DNA of 64,000 bases from Megascapheus bottae (GCA_024803745.1 JANJXV010000013.1:13133001-13197000); one strand, 5' to 3'; counted from the stretch's first letter, positions 22,043-28,664 are shown. The notes: generated by a model from the sequence alone, not told the origin. Numbers and translations: made by a program.

Positions 22043-24506
22043 ATGCTATAGGTATACACAGAATCAGAGGGAAAAGGGTGAAAAGTGCAGCAGTGGAGCA
22101 TATTGGCTGCATTGGACTATGCAATTCATGGGTGGAGATGGGAGGGAATGAAGGGACAGATAACACCATGGAAAAGGAAATCTACTTGTTACATGATGTA
22201 TATAAAGGTAGCCCTGCTGTATGTCACCTCTAGGACAACAATAAAGTTAAGTTAAAAAAAAGTTATGGATGTGCTAGCACACATCCGCAATTCCAGCACT
22301 CAGGAGGTGGAGGCAAAAAATACAAATTTTAGGCCAGCTTCTGATAAGTGACAAGTGAGGCCAGCCTGGGTCTCACAGTGAGACGCTGTCTCCAAAGAAT
22401 TCACCCCCTCCCCCCCAAAAAAATATGGAGAGGTACCTGTGGCTCACACTTGTAATTCTAGCTATTCAGAAGGGTGAGATCTGAGGATTCCAGTTAAAAG
22501 CCAGTCCCGGAAGTTGTCTGTGAGACTAATCTCTAACCAGGAGGAGGGGTGGGGGGGGTGGGGGGGGGAGAAGCTGCCAGAAGAGGTGTGGCTCAAGTGG
22601 TAGAGTGCAGGTTTAAGCTGAGGGATAGATGATGGAAAATGACTCTCTTTTCCCCCTTACAGTAATATTTTAGAACTGTCCTTGCTGCTGACTTCCATGA
22701 ATCATCTCCCTTCCCCTTCTCCCCGAACAAATACACTCAGTGCTCTTGGAAGAAAGCCTGAGACCAAGGCCACATCTGATGCTGACACCCCGATGAACAC
22801 AGATGTTGCGGAAACCACAAAACTCCTCAGTCACGATAAGATTGTTCTCCCACCTCTAACTCACCCATTTCCATCTACCTCCCCTGGCACCTCTCTTTTT
22901 CTGCCTCATATTTAAAGGAACCCTAGCTGTAAGGAAGGTGAGCCATTTCCCCTTCAGCCAGGCTGAAGAGACTTAGTCATCCTTCCCCAGTTTTCCTCCC
23001 AGATAAAGCCTGGTGGTCTATTGAGTTTTGTCCTTTCTGTTCTTTTTGTTAACGTTATTTTTAATTATTATAATAGTGATGTTGTTGCAGTTATATAAGT
23101 CAGGTATCTGCTCTTTTCTGTGTGTGTTTGTGACAGTTCTGGGACTTGACTCAAGGCCTAAGTACTGTCCCTAAACTTTTTCTCTCTACCACTTGAACTA
23201 TAGCTTCTTTTCTTCCAGCTTTTTCTGGAAGAGTCTCATGAATTTTTCTGCCTTTGAACCATGATCCTCTGATCTCAGCCACTTTAGGAACTAGGATTAC
23301 AGACAGGTTTGAGCCACCAGTGCCCAGCTCTTTTTCTTTTCTTACAATAGCCCTGAGTTCAAGCCCTGGTGCACATGTGTGTCTGTGCATGCACACGTCT
23401 GAACTCTTTTTTTTATTTTTTAGAAAAAAAATAGTTGATGGGCTAGAAATGTGGCTTAGTGGTAGAGTGCTTGCCTAGCATGCATGAAGCCCTGGGTTTA
23501 ATTCCCCAGTACCACATAAATGGAAAAATCTAGGAGTATTCTGTGTCTCAAACAGTAGAGTACTAGCCCTGAGCAAAGGAAGCTCAGGGACAGTGTCCAG
23601 GCCCTGAGTTTAAGCCCCAGGACTTTCAAAAAGAGATGAGAGAGACAAGCTCCTTGGCCACAAGGGCAGCATCCAACAAGTCTTTCCCCTCCAGGCCATC
23701 TAGACATAAGCTCACAGTAAACACAAAAGACATCACAAGAAGAGTTTGTCTTTGCCCAAGAGATTCCAAAAGACTTCCAGAAAAGACTGAATGGACGTTG
23801 GAGGACCAGGAGTTTCCTAAGGTAAAACTAGAAGTCTCATATGAGCACCGATCTAAAGACTCAAGGGTATACAGTATGCTTAGAAAATCGGGTTTGATAG
23901 GTGGACAAAATGACTCATGCCTATAATCTCAGGATCTCGGCGAGCAGAGATTGGGAAACTGGTCTGAAGCCAGTCCAAGCAAAAAGTTATGTGGCCTCCG
24001 TGTTAACCAACAAAAAGCTGGGCATGGTGACAAGCATTTGTTTAGCCGAGTGAAACAGGAGGGTAGCCGTCCATGTTAGTTCCAGCAAAATGAGAGCTAC
24101 TGAGCCGGGCACTAGTGGCTTGTGCCTGTAATCCTAGCTAATCTAAGACTCTAGGTTCAAAGTCAGCCTGGGCAGGGAAGTCCCTGAGACTCTTATTTCC
24201 AACTAACCACCAGAAAACTATAGCTTGGGGGAAAGACTTTCCAGGCGAGGGGCTTGGCCCAGGCACTTGGTGGTTTGGAAAGAACCCTCTGGAGAATAAT
24301 AGAAAATGGAATGGGAGAGGCCTCATGGGGAAGGAAGAATGAATCACCTGAACCTGCCCTGAACACCCGACTAAGCGGACAGCTGACATTCTGCAGAGAT
24401 CAGGAGCTGCTGGGCCTAAGGCTCTTATCCCCATCTCCTATTTAGAAAGGGCCTGGCCTTTGCTCTGGCCCACAGAGCTCTTCCTTACCGGAGTTGCAGG
24501 ACTCAT
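4385..24506 (-). CDS. PLEKHB1: PLEKHB1 (evectin-1 / PHR1), eight spliced coding exons
   Basis: Membrane-anchored PH-domain protein. The family is known from photoreceptors, brain and other neural tissue, and from post-Golgi membranes. Coding exons on the minus strand: 24489-24506, 17538-17613, 15964-16116, 14516-14618, 13558-13597, 9484-9588, 4937-5036, 4385-4521. These sum to 732 bases, 243 codons plus stop, the length I know for the long human form. All donors are GT, all acceptors AG, and all phases join. The PH domain spans about residues 21-130, with the lipid-facing KRNWFALW stretch at 39-46 and the C-terminal helix Trp at 119. Residues 131-165 come from a skippable exon. Residues 217-238 are hydrophobic and Gly/Ala-rich, a C-terminal tail anchor. 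No frameshift or stop was seen. An internal Met at residue 20 can serve a shorter form. Confidence 0.97.
4522..4936 (-). other. PLEKHB1: PLEKHB1 last intron
   Basis: 415 bases without repeats. Contains CCACTAGGGGTCGC at about 4738-4751, one base off the CTCF core consensus. Confidence 0.7.
4937..5036 (-). CDS. PLEKHB1: PLEKHB1 coding exon, Tyr-rich linker
   Basis: 100 bases encoding VRVYSPYQDYYEVVPP and onward to YYGPPYA (residues 166-198), flanked by CAG acceptor and GTAAGT donor. This Tyr/Pro-rich linker joins the PH part to the anchor. Confidence 0.97.
5037..6060 (-). other. PLEKHB1: PLEKHB1 intron, mainly unique part
   Basis: An old MIR/L2-like fragment is suspected at 5380-5520 (CATCTACTGTGTAGCAG). 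The rest is unassigned. Confidence 0.5.
6061..6153 (-). mobile_element. Monomeric tRNA/ID-like SINE
   Basis: Poly-T, then GGTGCTGGGGTTTAAAATCAG and GCTTGCTAGGCAGGCAATCC: an old antisense tRNA-derived monomer. Confidence 0.6.
6169..6364 (-). mobile_element. IDL-Geo SINE
   Basis: Complete antisense dimer with a 14-base target-site duplication CTGATTTTATCTTT at 6155-6168 and 6365-6378. Confidence 0.9.
6601..6770 (+). mobile_element. B1-headed SINE, tail replaced by CA-rich run
   Basis: Typical head GTAATCCTAGCTACTCAGG followed by the linker. The Geo tail is missing and ACACACGCACGCACG follows. Confidence 0.8.
6771..7935 (-). other. PLEKHB1: Unique PLEKHB1 intron segment with regulatory-like motifs
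   Basis: About 1.1 kb free of SINEs. It carries the palindrome TCACGTGA (7468-7475), CCAATCA (7585-7591) and the octamer ATGCAAAT (7600-7607) within 140 bases. Confidence 0.5.
7940..8200. mobile_element. Old tRNA/ID-like SINE remnants
   Basis: Antisense monomer at about 7940-8036 (GCATGCTTAGCAAGCCCTC). Sense remnants at about 8053-8130 and 8140-8195. Confidence 0.5.
8305..8503 (-). mobile_element. IDL-Geo SINE, young type
   Basis: Complete antisense dimer with 14-base target-site duplication CTATTGCAATTCTT at 8291-8304 and 8504-8517. Confidence 0.93.
8575..8672 (-). mobile_element. Old tRNA-like SINE remnant
   Basis: AATTTGAACTCAAGGCCTC and TGTACCACTTGGGCCAC fit a degraded antisense tRNA-derived element. 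Family uncertain. Confidence 0.45.
8673..9483 (-). other. PLEKHB1: PLEKHB1 intron, unique sequence
   Basis: No repeat or exon recognised up to the splice donor of the 35-codon exon. Confidence 0.5.
9484..9588 (-). CDS. PLEKHB1: PLEKHB1 cassette exon, 35 codons
   Basis: 105 bases, both ends on codon borders, so it can be skipped without a frameshift. It encodes APAGATIPPRSRRVCPK, then a basic Cys-containing stretch ending in RRIW (residues 131-165). It has a CAG acceptor and GTAAGT donor. Known forms of the human and mouse gene differ by this insert, placed just after the PH domain. Confidence 0.95.
9589..10380 (-). other. PLEKHB1: PLEKHB1 intron, unique GC-rich part
   Basis: Contains a short CAC trinucleotide run near 9890-9915. 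No exon recognised. Confidence 0.5.
10381..10720 (+). mobile_element. Old L2 LINE fragment
   Basis: CCTTATGACCTGGCCCTGCT and its surroundings match the general L2 ORF-end pattern, diverged. Confidence 0.45.
10640..10700. repeat. CA-rich imperfect microsatellite
   Basis: Interrupted ACACAT/ACACAC run. Confidence 0.7.
10789..11021 (+). mobile_element. B1-Geo SINE
   Basis: Sense head GTACTGGTGGCTCATACC, then linker, Geo tail and AT-rich tail. Moderately diverged. Confidence 0.85.
11055..11200 (+). mobile_element. MIR-like SINE fragment
   Basis: CCCCATCTATAAAGTGGG followed by GTGCTGGGCAGG resembles the MIR core and end. Confidence 0.45.
11201..11466 (-). other. PLEKHB1 intron, unassigned
   Basis: No clear repeat or exon. 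Confidence 0.4.
11467..11590 (-). mobile_element. B1-type monomer
   Basis: TTAAGACAGGATCTCAAACTTG and GGCTAGGATTAAAATGTGC are antisense B1 features. Confidence 0.6.
11616..11785 (+). mobile_element. Composite 7SL head plus ID tail SINE
   Basis: A B1-like left part is followed by GACTGGGGATATAGCTCAAA, an ID/tRNA right part without the Geo signature. Similar in plan to the B1-dID elements described in squirrel-like rodents. Confidence 0.5.
11901..12100 (+). mobile_element. IDL-Geo SINE, array copy 1
   Basis: Preceded by the site ACATCCAGTGGG (11888-11899). Mixed older and younger diagnostic bases. Confidence 0.88.
12111..12320 (+). mobile_element. IDL-Geo SINE, array copy 2 (young type)
   Basis: Preceded by ATCCAGTGGG at 12101-12110. 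Carries the young diagnostics GCTGAGGCTCAAG and GAGAAAGTCCAAGG. Confidence 0.9.
12333..12540 (+). mobile_element. IDL-Geo SINE, array copy 3
   Basis: Preceded by ACATCCAGTGGG at 12321-12332. Intermediate type, with GCTGTGGCTCAAG and GAGTTCAAGCCCC. Confidence 0.88.
12551..12780 (+). mobile_element. IDL-Geo SINE, array copy 4 (oldest type)
   Basis: Preceded by ACATCCAGTGG at 12541-12551. Older diagnostics CAATTCCTCAATACCACATA and AAACAGAAAAGG. Long A/C-rich tail. Confidence 0.88.
12800..13275 (+). mobile_element. L2 LINE 3' end, old
   Basis: Order of landmarks fits the L2 end: GGGCCTTTGCACATGTTGAT, TCCTTCAGGTCTCATCTTGA, a GATAGGGCCCATCTCCC block, and a final run with GTAAATACTTGTGTAG and GATGAATGAATG. 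Confidence 0.75.
13276..13557 (-). other. PLEKHB1 intron next to the 40-base exon
   Basis: A further L2/MIR-like end near 13340-13365 (CCTGGCACATAGTATTTGCC). Otherwise unique. Confidence 0.45.
13558..13597 (-). CDS. PLEKHB1: PLEKHB1 40-base exon, end of PH domain
   Basis: TTTGCAG acceptor, then one base completing a Val codon, then AWKTALLEANSTP (residues 118-130), then a GTGAGC donor. It carries the C-terminal PH helix with the conserved Trp. Confidence 0.96.
13598..14515 (-). other. PLEKHB1: PLEKHB1 intron, repeat-poor
   Basis: Just over 900 bases without a recognised SINE, which is unusual in this window. Possible conserved splicing or regulatory content, no specific element identified. 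Confidence 0.5.
14516..14618 (-). CDS. PLEKHB1: PLEKHB1 coding exon, middle of PH domain
   Basis: 103 bases encoding residues 83-116 plus two bases of codon 117: DVQPPEGRSRDGLLTVN and onward to AETRDDA. CCAG acceptor and GTGAGT donor. Confidence 0.97.
14700..14775 (+). mobile_element. B1 fragment
   Basis: ACCAGCCTGGGCTATACAGA and AAGGCCAACCTGGAACTG are B1 body sequence. Confidence 0.65.
14828..15200 (-). mobile_element. Old antisense B1-Geo split by a sense B1-Geo
   Basis: Left part TTAATTGGAGATAAGAGTCTC ends at about 14868. The right part resumes at about 15113 with GCCCAGGCTGGCTTTGAACC. A sense element lies between. Confidence 0.7.
14873..15105 (+). mobile_element. B1-Geo SINE nested in the preceding element
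   Basis: Full sense head, linker and Geo tail ending with an A-rich run. Confidence 0.8.
15201..15605 (-). mobile_element. Old antisense B1-headed SINE interrupted by IDL-Geo
   Basis: Halves at 15201-15270 and 15474-15605 join through a duplicated site. Confidence 0.75.
15271..15473 (-). mobile_element. IDL-Geo SINE, young type, nested
   Basis: Complete antisense dimer with duplication CTCACAAACTT at 15260-15270 and 15474-15484. Confidence 0.93.
15690..15840 (+). mobile_element. MIR-like SINE fragment
   Basis: TGTGACTCTGGGCTACTCAC and TCTCTGAGCCTCCTTATCTC match the MIR core. Confidence 0.6.
15964..16116 (-). CDS. PLEKHB1: PLEKHB1 coding exon, N-terminal PH strands
   Basis: 153 bases encoding residues 32-82 plus one base: SILRRWKRNWFALWMDGTLG, YYHDETAQDEEDRVLIHFN and VRDIKVGQECH. 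CACAG acceptor and GTGAGC donor. It contains the basic lipid-contact loop region. Confidence 0.98.
16117..16990 (-). other. PLEKHB1: PLEKHB1 intron, repeat-poor
   Basis: No SINE recognised. Open reading on both strands here has no recognisable product. Confidence 0.5.
16992..17330 (+). mobile_element. B1-Geo SINE with AAAG microsatellite tail
   Basis: Head, linker and Geo tail end GGACTGGCAC, followed by a long AAAG run. Confidence 0.88.
17252..17318. repeat. (AAAG)n microsatellite, about 16 units
   Basis: Near-perfect tetranucleotide run grown from the SINE A tail. Confidence 0.95.
17538..17613 (-). CDS. PLEKHB1: PLEKHB1 second coding exon with internal Met
   Basis: 76 bases encoding residues 7-31: VPPDSTLESPFEE, then MALVRGGWLWRQ, plus one base. 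GACAG acceptor and GTGAGT donor. The internal ATG at 17572-17574 is the natural start for transcripts that begin downstream of exon 1. Confidence 0.97.
17614..18394 (-). other. PLEKHB1: PLEKHB1 first coding intron, proximal part
   Basis: Unique GC-rich DNA. A MIR-like fragment is suspected at 18165-18265 (CCATTATTTCTATTTTAGAG). Confidence 0.5.
18395..18660 (+). mobile_element. B1-Geo SINE with CA tail
   Basis: Sense B1 head through Geo tail ending GAATTCAAGCC, then a CA run. Confidence 0.88.
18609..18660. repeat. (CA)n microsatellite, about 26 units
   Basis: Uninterrupted CA dinucleotides at the SINE 3' end. Confidence 0.97.
18790..18850 (+). mobile_element. MIR-like fragment
   Basis: CTCCCATTTTACAGAGGGTC is a typical MIR core phrase. 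Confidence 0.5.
19090..19350 (-). promoter_or_regulatory. PLEKHB1: Candidate internal promoter of PLEKHB1
   Basis: GC-rich stretch with GC-box/CACCC-like GGGGGCGTGGCGTGG (about 19283-19297) and a 19-base ZNF143/THAP11-type site at 19315-19333. It lies about 1.7 kb before the exon that contains the internal Met. The direction is inferred from the gene. Confidence 0.55.
19315..19333 (+). promoter_or_regulatory. ZNF143/THAP11-type site
   Basis: GCATGCTGGGGCTTGTAGT matches the GCATGCTGGGAATTGTAGT pattern except at two positions. Confidence 0.7.
19441..19680. repeat. (CTT)20(CTCCTT)22(CTT)16 tract
   Basis: 240 uninterrupted bases of pure pyrimidine, with a hexamer core flanked by CTT arms. It forms the tail side of the antisense SINE that follows. 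Confidence 0.97.
19681..19880 (-). mobile_element. B1-Geo SINE
   Basis: Antisense Geo tail, then TTAATTGGAGATAAGAGTCTC and the B1 head. Its tail is the triplet tract. Confidence 0.88.
19893..20005 (+). mobile_element. B1 monomer
   Basis: GTAATCCCAGTACTTGGGAG and GAGGCAGGAAGATTG: a classic rodent B1 without Geo tail. Confidence 0.8.
20099..20347 (+). mobile_element. B1-Geo SINE
   Basis: Sense head, linker, Geo tail and AAAAC tail. Confidence 0.9.
20378..20590 (+). mobile_element. IDL-Geo SINE, older type
   Basis: GGGAATGTGACTTAGTGGTA head and a Geo tail with the AGCAAAAGCTCAGGGAC older motif. Confidence 0.88.
20718..21030 (+). mobile_element. Geo tail fragment, tRNA-like remnant and B1 monomer
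   Basis: Geo part alone at 20718-20835. A short tRNA-like piece (GATCTGAGTTCAATCTCC) follows. B1 monomer at 20912-21030. Confidence 0.65.
21322..21528 (-). mobile_element. IDL-Geo SINE, young type
   Basis: Complete antisense dimer from the T run to CCAAACTCCCGGCCCC. Confidence 0.92.
21540..21775 (-). mobile_element. B1-Geo SINE
   Basis: Antisense Geo tail and B1 head. Confidence 0.85.
21814..22043 (+). mobile_element. IDL-Geo SINE with AAAT tail
   Basis: Young-type head ACCGGGAGTTTGGCCTAGTG, Geo tail, then (AAAT)n at about 21997-22043. Confidence 0.9.
22044..22258 (+). mobile_element. Retroposon 3' end, probably LINE-derived
   Basis: Unassigned sequence ending in ACAATAAAG and an A-rich tail. 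The end resembles the insertion at 809-936. No gene parent recognised. Confidence 0.45.
22262..22400 (+). mobile_element. B1 monomer
   Basis: GCAATTCCAGCACTCAGGAG and GGCCAGCCTGGGTCTCACAG. Confidence 0.75.
22427..22630 (+). mobile_element. B1-Geo SINE, with a G-rich insertion
   Basis: Sense head and part of the Geo tail. A run of G bases near 22546-22569 separates linker and tail. Confidence 0.75.
22631..23115 (-). other. PLEKHB1 first coding intron, unique part
   Basis: No repeat or exon recognised. Confidence 0.4.
23118..23330 (-). mobile_element. B1-Geo SINE
   Basis: Antisense, shortened Geo tail, then B1 head ending CCACCAGTGCCCAGCTC. Confidence 0.8.
23438..23630 (+). mobile_element. 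IDL-Geo SINE, older type
   Basis: GCTAGAAATGTGGCTTAGTG head and older Geo tail. Confidence 0.88.
23895..24230 (+). mobile_element. Three B1-headed fragments in a row
   Basis: Partial heads near 23898-24010, 24015-24090 and 24103-24230. The last has lost its Geo tail. Confidence 0.65.
24489..24506 (-). CDS. PLEKHB1: PLEKHB1 first coding exon (coding part)
   Basis: ATG at 24504-24506 opens MSPATP, then a GTAAGG donor. The peptide and junction fit the family N-terminus and join in phase to VPPDSTLE. The exon continues upstream as 5' UTR. Confidence 0.93.
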
Positions 24507-25100
24507 GGCTCCTGGGCCTTCAGAGCAGCATTTCGGAGAAGACTGCGGGCAGGCAGGGGGGCGGCTTCCCTGAGCGCCTTAGAGATAAAGGGGATCAGGA
24601 AGATGCTACCATGTGGGGGCCTGATGGGGGGAGGCTGAGCGATCCTAGGCGAAGCCCAGCTCTTCCTCCAGCCCTCTCCCCATCCTTCCCGACAGATCTC
24701 AGGCGCTAAGGGTCAGTTTCCAGGCTCAAGTCACCCAGGAAGGGGTCGTGCTGGAGCTGGGGCAGAGCCACTTCTCAGCCCCTACATCTTCATTCTGGCA
24801 GAGCAGCGTGGTCGTTCACTTCAGTCCTGGCTGTGCAGCTTGGCTCCTTAAGCCTCCCTGTCTGGCCCCCTGGCGACCTGGAGCCACCCCTGCATCCATC
24901 CCTCTGTGCAGTGCGCCTCGCTGGGGGATTAGCCTCGGAGCTCATCCCCTCTTAGCCGCCCCAGGACCCCGATCTCCCAACCCAGCGCTATTTTTCATCC
25001 CAGGGCGTTTTCTGCTCTTATAGGAGGGAAGGATGGGGGGAGAGGGAGGCATGCAAGGGAGGAAGGGAAGGAAACTAGCCTGGGGATTTGACCCAGAATC
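24507..25100 (-). promoter_or_regulatory. PLEKHB1: PLEKHB1 5' UTR and outer promoter region
   Basis: Repeat-free GC-rich DNA upstream of the ATG. It holds GGATTAG (24926-24932, OTX/CRX-type core) and a minus-strand TATAAG (25017-25022). If that TATA is used, the start would lie near 24985-24990. Confidence 0.5.
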
Positions 25101-25405
25101 CTGCTGTCTTCCTAGCTCTCTCTTCTCCTGTCCTATGTCTAGATTCTAGTCTCCAGATTTAGCAACCTTAGGAGAAGGAAGATTTTTTTTCCCCCCACAG
25201 CTGTTCAAAATTCCCCACCCTCCCAAAGAGATGGAGTCAAGACAAAAAAGAAGGGGGGGGCAAAAACTCTGGGCAAACTAAAGCCACGGATGCTACTGAT
25301 ACCAAATCTAAATACAGCCAGATGTGGTAGGTGCTTCCAAAACACTGGCCAATAAACCCTTTTTGAGAAGCTAACAAAAGGAGTGTGAGAGCACATTCAC
25401 TGGCT
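25101..25405. other. Upstream flank of PLEKHB1
   Basis: Unique DNA with poly-T/C and poly-G runs. Nothing recognised. Confidence 0.4.
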
Positions 25406-25409
25406 GTGG

Positions 25410-25560
25410 TGACACAAACTTAGAGGGGCCTTGGTGGGGGGGGAACTAAGACCCTACCTGAAAAAATAATCTAAAGCCAAAAAGACTGGGGATATGGCTC
25501 AAGTGGTAGAGACCTCAGAGCTCAAACCTCACTCACTTATTTGAGTAAAGTCCTATGTAG
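25410..25560 (+). mobile_element. Composite 7SL head plus ID tail SINE, degraded
   Basis: AAAAAGACTGGGGATATGGC with GGTAGAGACCTCAGAGCTC follows a B1-like remnant, as at 11616-11785. Confidence 0.45.
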
Positions 25561-25639
25561 CCCCAGCTGGCCATGAAGTGTGACCCTCCTGCTTCAGCTG
25601 GAGTTACAGGCCTGCATCCTTAAGCACAGCTTTTTCTTT

Positions 25640-25730
25640 CTCCCTTTCTTTCGTTGCAGCATTGAGGATGGAACCAGGACTTTGAGCATGCTAGGCAAGC
25701 ACACTGACACTGAGCTACCCACCCAGCCCT
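25640..25730 (-). mobile_element. Monomeric tRNA/ID-like SINE
   Basis: GAGCATGCTAGGCAAGCACAC, then CTGAGCTACCCACCCAGCC. Confidence 0.6.
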
Positions 25731-25735
25731 GGAGC

Positions 25736-25743
25736 GTGTGTGT

Positions 25744-25800
<57 letters not shown>

Positions 25801-26003
25801 TGATACCTGGATACCGTCTCTGAGTTTTTGTACTCCAGGATAACACTCTACCACTTGAGCCACAGTTTCACTTCCAGAATTTTGGTGGCTAATTGGAGAT
25901 ACGTCTCATGGACTTTTCTGTCTCAGCTGGCTCTGAATCTCACTCAGTTCTCAGATCTCAGCTTCCTGAGTAGCTAGGCTTACAGGCATGAGCCACTGAC
26001 TAC
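25736..26003 (-). mobile_element. B1-Geo SINE with GT tail
   Basis: GT run at about 25736-25798, then antisense Geo and B1 head. Confidence 0.85.
25751..25798. repeat. (GT)n microsatellite, about 24 units
   Basis: Uninterrupted GT at the SINE tail. Confidence 0.95.
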
Positions 26004-26019
26004 GACTTTATTTGTTTGT

Positions 26020-26095
26020 TTGTTTGATAGCACTGGGATTTGGACTCAGAGCCTCTCACTTGCTAGACAGGCACTCGGGCCATACCTCGGCTTCT
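26020..26095 (-). mobile_element. Old tRNA-like SINE remnant
   Basis: GGGATTTGGACTCAGAGCCTC, then CTTGCTAGACAGGCACTC. Confidence 0.45.
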
Positions 26096-26104
26096 CCTGT
26101 AATC

Positions 26105-26410
26105 TGCTATCTGTGTGGATTTGCTTACTTGGTATATTTCATATAACTAGAATCATGCAATTGTGACCTTTTGTGACTTTTTATTTTCTCTTAATACAAC
26201 GTTTTCATATTGTAACATGCATCAGGTCTTCATCCCACATTCCAAGCCTATTTGTAAACATGGTTTTATTTCTCCTGGGTGTGAAGCTGCTGAGTATTAT
26301 GGTGATTATGTTTAACATTTTGAAGAAGTGTCAAACTATATTCTAAAACAATTGCATCATTTTATAACACCAGCAGTCTGAGAATTTCTACATCCTAGAC
26401 AGCACTTATC
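26105..26410 (-). mobile_element. Old L1 fragment, antisense
   Basis: GTTTAACATTTTGAAGAAGTG, then CCAGCAGTCTGAGAATTTC in the order typical of ancient mammalian L1 3' regions read backwards. Confidence 0.65.
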
Positions 26411-26428
26411 TCCTCCTTCTCCACCACA

Positions 26429-26545
26429 ACTTCTCCTCCTCCTCCTCCTCCTCCTCCTCCTCCTCCTCCTCCTCCTCCCCCTCCTCCTCCTCCTCCTCCC
26501 CCTCCTTCTCCTCTTCTTCCTCTTCCTCCTCTTCCTCTTCTTTTC
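26429..26545. repeat. CTC/CCT-rich pyrimidine tract
   Basis: Imperfect triplets with CCC and CTT interruptions, at the tail of the next SINE. Confidence 0.93.
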
Positions 26546-26765
26546 TGCTGATGCCACCACTGCTGCTGCAGGTCCTAGGTCTTGAACTGCTGGGTGCTAT
26601 TCCTGAACTTTCCGCTTGGGACACAGCTCCACTTCTAGAGTTTTGGTGGTTAATTGGAGATAAGCATCTCACAGACTTTCTTACCTGGGCTGGCTTTGAA
26701 ATCTGGTATCCTCAGATTTCAGCCTCTTGAGTATCCAGGATTACAGGCATGAGACACTGGTGCAC
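26546..26765 (-). mobile_element. B1-Geo SINE
   Basis: Antisense Geo (shortened) and B1 head ending in ACAGGCATGAGACACTGG. Confidence 0.82.
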
Positions 26766-26794
26766 TTTTGTACATGATTGTGTTATTTGAATGG

Positions 26795-27185
26795 GAACTA
26801 TGGCTCATGCATGCCTCCAATCTAAGCTACTGTAAGGTGGAGATTGCGAGGGTCACAGTTCAAGGCCAGCCCAAAGAACAAATTATCAAGACCCCAACTC
26901 AATAAATAAACCAGACAGGAACTGGGTCTGGTGGCTTACAGCTAAAATCTCAGCTGAGGGAGAAAATGAGCTCCTGAAACCTACCTACTCTGGAGGTTAA
27001 GATCTGAGGATAGTGGTTCAAACCAGTGTGTGCAAGAAAATTCTGAAGAGACTCTTATCTTCAATTAACTACAGAAAGCTGGAGGTGGCTGTGGCTCAAG
27101 ATTAGCCTGAGCACAGGAACAGTGACCAATCCCCTAGTTCAAACCCCAGTACTGGCACACATACACATGCACACACACACAGAAA
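26795..27185 (+). mobile_element. B1 monomer followed by B1-Geo SINE with CA tail
   Basis: First unit 26795-26915. The second, 26924-27185, ends in ACACATGCACACACACAC. Confidence 0.75.
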
Positions 27186-27301
27186 CTCATGACATGGGGA
27201 ATTCATCCAGGTGTCATGCATAGGCTACTTCTTTTTTTTTTTTTTAATTTGTCAGTTTATCCTGTTTCAAATTCATCGGAACTATTGGTAAACTTTGAGT
27301 T

Positions 27302-27332
<31 letters not shown>

Positions 27333-27517
27333 TTGCCAGTCTTGGGCTTTAGCTCAGGGCCTGAGCACTGTCCTTGGATTTTCTCAAGGTTACAGCTCTA
27401 CCATTTGAGCCTCAGCCTTCCAGCTTTTTTTTCTATGCATGTGGTAGCAAGGAATCAAACCCGCGTCTTCCTGTATGCTAAGCAAGCACTCTACCACTAG
27501 GCCAAACTCCCTGCTCC
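27302..27517 (-). mobile_element. IDL-Geo SINE with TTTA tail
   Basis: (TTTA)n at 27302-27333, then antisense Geo and ID head. Confidence 0.88.
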
Positions 27518-27591
27518 AGCATAAGCTACTTCTATATGAAGTAGTCTGGCTAAACCACAGCAAGCTAATTAGTATATGAAATATGGATCTA

Positions 27592-28020
27592 GGGGCTGGG
27601 AGCGTAGCTTAGTGGTAGAGTACTTGCCAAGCATGCATGAAGCCCTAGGTTCGATTTCTTGTACTACATACTCAGAAAAAAGCCAAAAGTGGCACTGTAG
27701 CTCAAGTGGCAGAGCACTAGCCTTGTGCAAAAAGTGTTCAAGGGGGGCTGGGAGTTTGGCCTAGTAGAGTGCTTGCCTAGCATGCGTGAAGACCCGGGTT
27801 CAATTCCTCGGTACCACGTACATAGCAAAAAGCCGGAAGTGGTGCTGAGGCTCAAGTGGTAGAGTGCTAGCCTTGAGAAAGTCCAAGGACAGTGCTCAGG
27901 CCCTGAGCTCAAGCCCAGGACTGGCAAAAAAAAAAAAAAAAAAAAAAAAAAGGGTTCAAGGGCAGTGCCTAGGCCCTGAGTTCAAACCCCAGGGCTGGCA
28001 AAATAAAAAAATAAAATAAA
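27592..28020 (+). mobile_element. Older IDL-Geo SINE split by a younger one
   Basis: Left part 27592-27744 and right part 27954-28020 read as one element once the inner copy is removed. Confidence 0.9.
27745..27953 (+). mobile_element. IDL-Geo SINE, young type, nested
   Basis: 9-base duplication GTTCAAGGG at 27736-27744 and 27954-27962. Long A tail. A four-base deletion in the head (CTAGTAGAGTG). Confidence 0.93.
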
Positions 28021-28024
28021 TAGA

Positions 28025-28500
28025 AACATGGATCTAGATGATGCTTTATTTTGTGGCTGTAACCTGTACAATTAGTTGAGTTTAGATAAGGCATCCTTGG
28101 TGGCCCCATCCAATCACCAGAGGCTCTGAATTTCATCCAATCAGTGGAAAGACATGAGTTTCCAAGCCAAAGCTTCCTGGGGGAAGAAGGGAGTGTGCCG
28201 GTGGACTGTTCACAGCCTCAGACCCTGCCTGAGAGTGTCCAGGCTTCCAGCCTGTTCTCCAGATGGCAGATTTGCCGGCCCCCAGATTACAGCAAGCCTG
28301 CTCCCTGAAATAAATCTCTTTACATATCCTTTCTACTTCTCTGGAGAGGGATAACTATTTCAGGGAGGAAGAGGACAACCCTTACAGCAGCTGGGAACAT
28401 CAGCTGATGTTCTTCTCGCCCCCAACTCCCCAGCGGAGTCTTACAAACTCATGCTCAGAGATGGGGGTGGGGGTGGGCTGGGTGGAAATCTCAACTTTCT
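28025..28500. other. Intergenic segment with possible old LTR end
   Basis: GAAATAAATCTCTTTACATA and TTCTCTGGAGAGGG near 28308-28350 resemble the end of ancient LTR-type repeats. Two CCAATCA motifs lie at about 28110-28143. Family not assigned. Confidence 0.3.
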
Positions 28501-28501
28501 G

Positions 28502-28664
28502 GGCCAGGTGCTTGTAGCTCACGCCTGTGATCCTAGCTACTCAGGAGATTTGAGGATTGTGGTTCAACGCCAGCCCAGGCAGGAAAGTCTATGAGACTTC
28601 TATGCCCTAATTAACCAGCCTCGAGAAAAACAGCAAGAGTGAAAGGCTGAGTTCAAGCCCTAGT

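Noticed and set aside
28280..28360. Endogenous retrovirus LTR
   Set aside because: Only a short end-like phrase is seen, with no internal retroviral sequence and no paired LTR. Left as a low-confidence remnant.
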